From Burkholderiales bacterium (lineage in GTDB: Bacteria > Pseudomonadota > Gammaproteobacteria > Burkholderiales > Burkholderiaceae_C), in NCBI GenBank assembly GCA_016191995.1, contig JACPVA010000039.1:1-56369 (forward strand): 56,369 bases of DNA, written 5' to 3'. Below, one piece after another: positions 53,096 through 56,369 of the stretch. Each line of letters begins with the position of its first letter. Position 1 is the first letter of the stretch. The position numbers and the translations under genes were made by a program. Under the pieces are notes generated by a model, which was not told the DNA's origin, did not search any database, and saw only the letters and a program-made list of their open reading frames with translations.

Positions 53096-55102
53096 TCAGT
53101 TCCTTCTGGTGACAGATAGCAACATGCGCCGAAGCCTGCGCCATGCCGGCAGGCCCGGCGAAGCTCCTGAGGCCTGCCATTGCGCCAGTTCCTCCACCGC
53201 GCGCTCCGGCGTCGTGAATGCACCGCTGGCACGGCTGAGGTAGGTCGGGTAGAGGATCAACGCGGCCGCGACCAGCTCGTCGAGCGTGCGCCGGCGGTGG
53301 CGACGCGCGCACAGCGCATGGTCCTCGGTCAGCCCCCAGCCAGCGTAGAACGGCAGCCCGTAGGTCACGACCCGCAGCCCGCGCAGCAGCGCCTCGAAGC
53401 CGGCGAGCGAGGTCAGCACGTGGACCTCGTCGACCTGCGACAGCAGCCGGTGCATCGGCACGTCCACCACCACCGCGTCGCAATGCCGCGCCGCCACCTC
53501 CTCACCCCGGCCGCGCCGGCGCAGCCGAGCGACGACGTCCGGGTGCGGCTTGTAGACCACGCAGGCATCCGGATGCGCGCGGCGCACGGCCTGCAGCAAG
53601 CCGATATTCGAGCGCAAGTCCGTCGCCCCGTAGGCGATCGAGGCATCGGTCTCGACCTGCCCCGGCACCAGCAGCACGCGCCGTGCATCGGGCAGGCGCT
53701 GCCAGTCGCCGCTGCCGACGTTGTACTTGGTCACGCCCAGCGCGACGATGCGCTCGCGCAGCGCCCGCGCGCGCGAGCGCAGCGCGTCGTCGAATTCGGC
53801 CTCGGCCAGCAGCTGCTCCAGGCGCGACGGCGCGCCGGCGTCGTAGTGGATGCCCAGGTCGTCCATCACCCAGGACAGCGGCCGCGCCAGCTCCGCCCCC
53901 AGGCCGACCGAGCGCAGGAACCCGTCCTCCAGCCGCACGACCGCGGCCGGCGGGCCGGCCAGCGGCGGCAGCGGCCGCCTGCCCCACAACGCCACCGTCT
54001 GCCCGGCGGCGAGCGTTCGCCCGCCGCGCAGAAAGCGCACCTGGCTGCCGCCGAAGTACGCGCGCACGATCGGCTTCTTCCAGCGCGAGAACCCGACCGC
54101 GACCACCTCCGGGGCGAAGCGCTCGCGCATGCGGCGCTGCAGCGCCAGCCATTCGATCAGGCGCTCGGGCTCGCAGCGGCGCCCGGTCTCGGGGTCGACG
54201 TAGCGCGCATAGCCCGCCAGCGCCGCGTGCACCAGGCGCCACAACGGCACCGGATGGCGGCGCTGCGGCGGCGCCTGCGCATCCTGCGTCAGCCCCCAGC
54301 CGGCATAGAACGGCATCCCGAAGCAGCGCACCGGCTTGCCCCACAGCAGGCCCTCGAAGCCGACCTGCGAGGTCACCGCATAGACTGCCGCCGCAGGCTC
54401 GAGCAGCGACGGCGCGTGGGCATCGGCCGCGACGACCGTCACGCGCGCGGCCTGCCCCGGCGTCAGCCCGGCGCCGAAATGCCCGCGCTTGCGCCCCTGC
54501 ACCACCTCCGGGTGCAACTTCAGCAGCACCGGCAGCCCGGGGTGCTCGTCCAGAGCCGCCTCCAGCATTTGCACGAAGTCGGTTGGCCCGGCCCGGCCGA
54601 ATCCGATCGACGCGTCGCCCGCAGTCTGGTCGACCGCCAGCACCCAGGGGCCGGCGCAAGGCGCGGCCAGTTCGCGCGCCGCGTTGTACTTGCTGACGCG
54701 GCCCTGCACCCAGGCGGCCTGGAGCGACTCGGCGCGCGCCCGGGCCGCCTCGTCCAGCGCCGGGTCGGCCACCAGCCGCTCCAGGCGCGATGGCACCGCG
54801 GCGTCGTAGTAGATGCCCTCGTCGTCGACCACGACGCCCAGCGGTGGCGCAGCCGAGCCGGCGTCGATGGAGCGCAGGAATGCGTCCTCCACCCACCACA
54901 ACGGCAGCCCCTGCGCCCGTGCGAGCCGCTCGGCGCGCGCGGCGCTGGGCTTGCGGCCCCAGGCCAGCACGGCACGCGTGTCGCCGCGCGGGCGATCGCA
55001 CAACGCGTGGTCGTCGAACAGCGCGGCCAGCGTGGCGATGCGCGCCACGCCCCGAGTGGGGACCGCCAGCGACGGCCGTGACTCGTCGCCCACGCCACTC
55101 AT
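53096..55102 (-). CDS. Capsule polysaccharide protein, KpsC-like with two Kdo-transferase domains
   Basis: The 668-residue protein contains two homologous halves of about 320 residues. Matching motifs recur: 'WWVEDAFLRSIDAG' and 'VVRLEDGFLRSVGLG'; 'GDASIGFGRAG' and 'TDASIAYGATD'; 'LLKLHPEVVQG' and 'VYKPHPDVVAR'; 'RCFGMPFYAGWGLTQD' and 'VTYGLPFYAGWGLTED'. That is the KpsC architecture, whose halves add alternating Kdo residues of the capsule linker. The frame stays open far upstream, but similarity begins just after the ATG at 55102. No kpsM/T/E/D exporter genes are in this window. Confidence 0.87.
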   Translation of the reverse strand: MSGVGDESRPSLAVPTRGVARIATLAALFDDHALCDRPRGDTRAVLAWGRKPSAARAERLARAQGLPLWWVEDAFLRSIDAGSAAPPLGVVVDDEGIYYDAAVPSRLERLVADPALDEAARARAESLQAAWVQGRVSKYNAARELAAPCAGPWVLAVDQTAGDASIGFGRAGPTDFVQMLEAALDEHPGLPVLLKLHPEVVQGRKRGHFGAGLTPGQAARVTVVAADAHAPSLLEPAAAVYAVTSQVGFEGLLWGKPVRCFGMPFYAGWGLTQDAQAPPQRRHPVPLWRLVHAALAGYARYVDPETGRRCEPERLIEWLALQRRMRERFAPEVVAVGFSRWKKPIVRAYFGGSQVRFLRGGRTLAAGQTVALWGRRPLPPLAGPPAAVVRLEDGFLRSVGLGAELARPLSWVMDDLGIHYDAGAPSRLEQLLAEAEFDDALRSRARALRERIVALGVTKYNVGSGDWQRLPDARRVLLVPGQVETDASIAYGATDLRSNIGLLQAVRRAHPDACVVYKPHPDVVARLRRRGRGEEVAARHCDAVVVDVPMHRLLSQVDEVHVLTSLAGFEALLRGLRVVTYGLPFYAGWGLTEDHALCARRHRRRTLDELVAAALILYPTYLSRASGAFTTPERAVEELAQWQASGASPGLPAWRRLRRMLLSVTRRN

Positions 55103-55251
55103 CGCCGCAAAGGCGGATGCCCCGCCGCCGTGCCGGCTGCCGCGGGCCGGGGCGCGGCGCGCCTGACGCGGTCGACACCGAACACGACGGGCGCCGCCGC
55201 CGTACCTTGCGCCTCCACCGGGGCGGGCTGTCGTCCCACCGTGGCCAGCCT

Positions 55252-56268
55252 TCAGTAGGCCAGCGCCAGCGCGCGCTCGCGCGCCGCAGCCGCGAGCCGG
55301 GCCCGGCGTGGCGCGTCGGCAGCCAGCCCGACCACCGCCTGCACCCATGCCAGCGGGTCCGGGGGCAGCAGCAGCCCGTCGAGGCCATCGCGGACGAAGC
55401 CGCGGTAGGGCTCGAGGTCCGCATAGAGGCCGACGGCGTGCATGCGCGAGAAGTCCAGGAACTTGGTCGGCCCGCGCCCGGCGTTGAATCGCGAGGGGAG
55501 CAGCGGCGCCAGCGCGATGTCGCGCCGGGTGCCCGAGGTGTAGTCGAGGTAGTTCGGCCAGCTCATCGGGTGCAGCACATTGACGCGCGGCAGCGCGCGG
55601 AACCGCGCGTAGACCGCATGGTCGCCGAAGACCTCGAAACGCACCGCCGGGGCCCGCGCCTGCACCTGCTGCATGACGGGCAGCAGCCAGTCGAGCTCGG
55701 CCCGATGCGACGCGCTGCCGTGGTAGCAGACCCACACAGGCGGCTCGGCGAGCAGGCTGGCGCGCGGCGGCCGCGGGTCGACGACGCGTGGCTGCCAGGG
55801 CGCGTACTTGCGCGCGAGCTGCGGGGTCGAGACCCAGAACGCGGTGCAGACCGCCTCGATGCGCTTGCGCTGGCGCAGCGCGTCGCGCCGCACCCGGGTG
55901 CGGTAGGGCTCGGGCAGTTCCGCCACGGCGTCGGGGTCCATCAGGTCGTCGTCCATGAAGTAGACGACCGGCACCCCTTGCCCGCGCAAGCCGGCGACCC
56001 AGCGCAGCCATCGGCGCGGCAGGTAGCGCACGACGACGGCCAGCGAGGGCGCCGGCGGGATCGCCGATCCGGCGGGCGGATCGACACGCGAGTCGAGCTC
56101 GACGACCGGCGCCCCGCCAGCGTCCAGCGCGTGGCGCACCATGTAGGCGGCGCTGGCGGTATCGCCCGGGGCGATCACCAACCGCGCCGACGCCGGTCGC
56201 CCCGCCGCGGGCCCGGGCATCGGCGCGGGGAGCGGCTGGTTCGTGATGCCAGACACGAGGTTCACCAT
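55252..56268 (-). CDS. Glycosyltransferase-like protein (GT-B, poorly defined)
   Basis: The 338-residue protein has 'VVYFMDDDLMDPDAVAELPE' near residue 105, 'WVCYHGSASHRAELDWLLPV' near 190, and 'DIALAPLLPSRFNAGRGPTK' followed by 'FLDFSRMHAVGLYADLEPYR' near 275. This order fits a group of uncharacterised family-1-type glycosyltransferases found in capsule and O-antigen loci. The ATG at 56268 is chosen over one 69 bases upstream because sequence before it looks like noise. It lies 149 bases upstream of kpsC on the same strand, so the three may form one operon; the window ends 101 bases past its start. Confidence 0.75.
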   Translation of the reverse strand: MVNLVSGITNQPLPAPMPGPAAGRPASARLVIAPGDTASAAYMVRHALDAGGAPVVELDSRVDPPAGSAIPPAPSLAVVVRYLPRRWLRWVAGLRGQGVPVVYFMDDDLMDPDAVAELPEPYRTRVRRDALRQRKRIEAVCTAFWVSTPQLARKYAPWQPRVVDPRPPRASLLAEPPVWVCYHGSASHRAELDWLLPVMQQVQARAPAVRFEVFGDHAVYARFRALPRVNVLHPMSWPNYLDYTSGTRRDIALAPLLPSRFNAGRGPTKFLDFSRMHAVGLYADLEPYRGFVRDGLDGLLLPPDPLAWVQAVVGLAADAPRRARLAAAARERALALAY

Positions 56269-56369
56269 AGGATCGATTGTCGGGCCTGTGGCGGGTCGCG
56301 TCGGGGCTGTGGGCCGGCGGCCGCAGGCCGCTGGCACGGCGCGCCACCGCGCCGCGCTGCCGCGCCCGC

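Overview
The window looks like a chromosome segment of a high-GC betaproteobacterium, most likely Burkholderiales. The clearest sign is the left end, which carries the fatty-acid and envelope-stress block in the order typical of that group: yceD, rpmF, plsX, fabH, fabD, fabG, acpP, fabF, a small YgfX-like membrane protein, rpoE and rseA, with maf diverging. Codon use is uniformly GC-rich, and I see no phage, CRISPR array, rRNA or tRNA. Thirteen adjacent gene pairs overlap by ATGA or GTGA, so the window is packed into long, translationally coupled operons.

Region by region. (1) 1-8104, minus strand: rseA (cut by the edge), rpoE, the YgfX-like gene, and the fab/plsX/rpmF/yceD block. (2) 8282-8881, plus: maf. 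(3) 8900-14670, minus: RhlE-type RNA helicase, WecA-type initiating glycosyl-phosphate transferase, Wzz-type co-polymerase and Wza-type exporter. (4) 14944-32151, plus: a surface polysaccharide locus. It holds a fused acetyltransferase/3,4-ketoisomerase, a GNAT acetyltransferase and a DegT aminotransferase (a dTDP-3-acetamido-3,6-dideoxyhexose route), a Wzx flippase, four glycosyltransferases, an AsnB-type amidotransferase, a Tat-exported transglutaminase-like protein, an EpsG-type polymerase candidate, and a Gtr-like set (DUF2142, EmrE-like, GT2, DUF2304). A 316-bp patch of inverted repeats splits it near 20 kb. (5) 32091-45275, minus: a complete type I secretion unit with a 1091-residue RTX/S-layer-like substrate, a terminator, a TnpB-like protein lacking RuvC, two different PrtD-type ABC exporters, HlyD, TolC and a lipoprotein cyclophilin, followed by a B12 radical-SAM protein. 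(6) 45703-50725, minus: FecR, a CHASE2 protein with a degenerate cyclase domain, and a TPR/beta-barrel protein. (7) 50885-51583, plus: a CRP-like regulator. (8) 51632-56268, minus: KpsS, KpsC and a glycosyltransferase.

How it may work together (inference). Regions 3 and 4 would build, flip, polymerise and export a Wzx/Wzy-type polysaccharide with an amino-deoxy sugar. Regions 5 to 7 look like one surface-protein system: a secreted substrate, its own two-ATPase exporter and foldase, and envelope and regulatory proteins. Its CRP-like regulator has the E. coli-type recognition residues, and CRP-type palindromes lie both in front of the substrate gene and in front of the regulator itself. The least explained part is the TnpB-derived protein sitting as first gene of the exporter operon.
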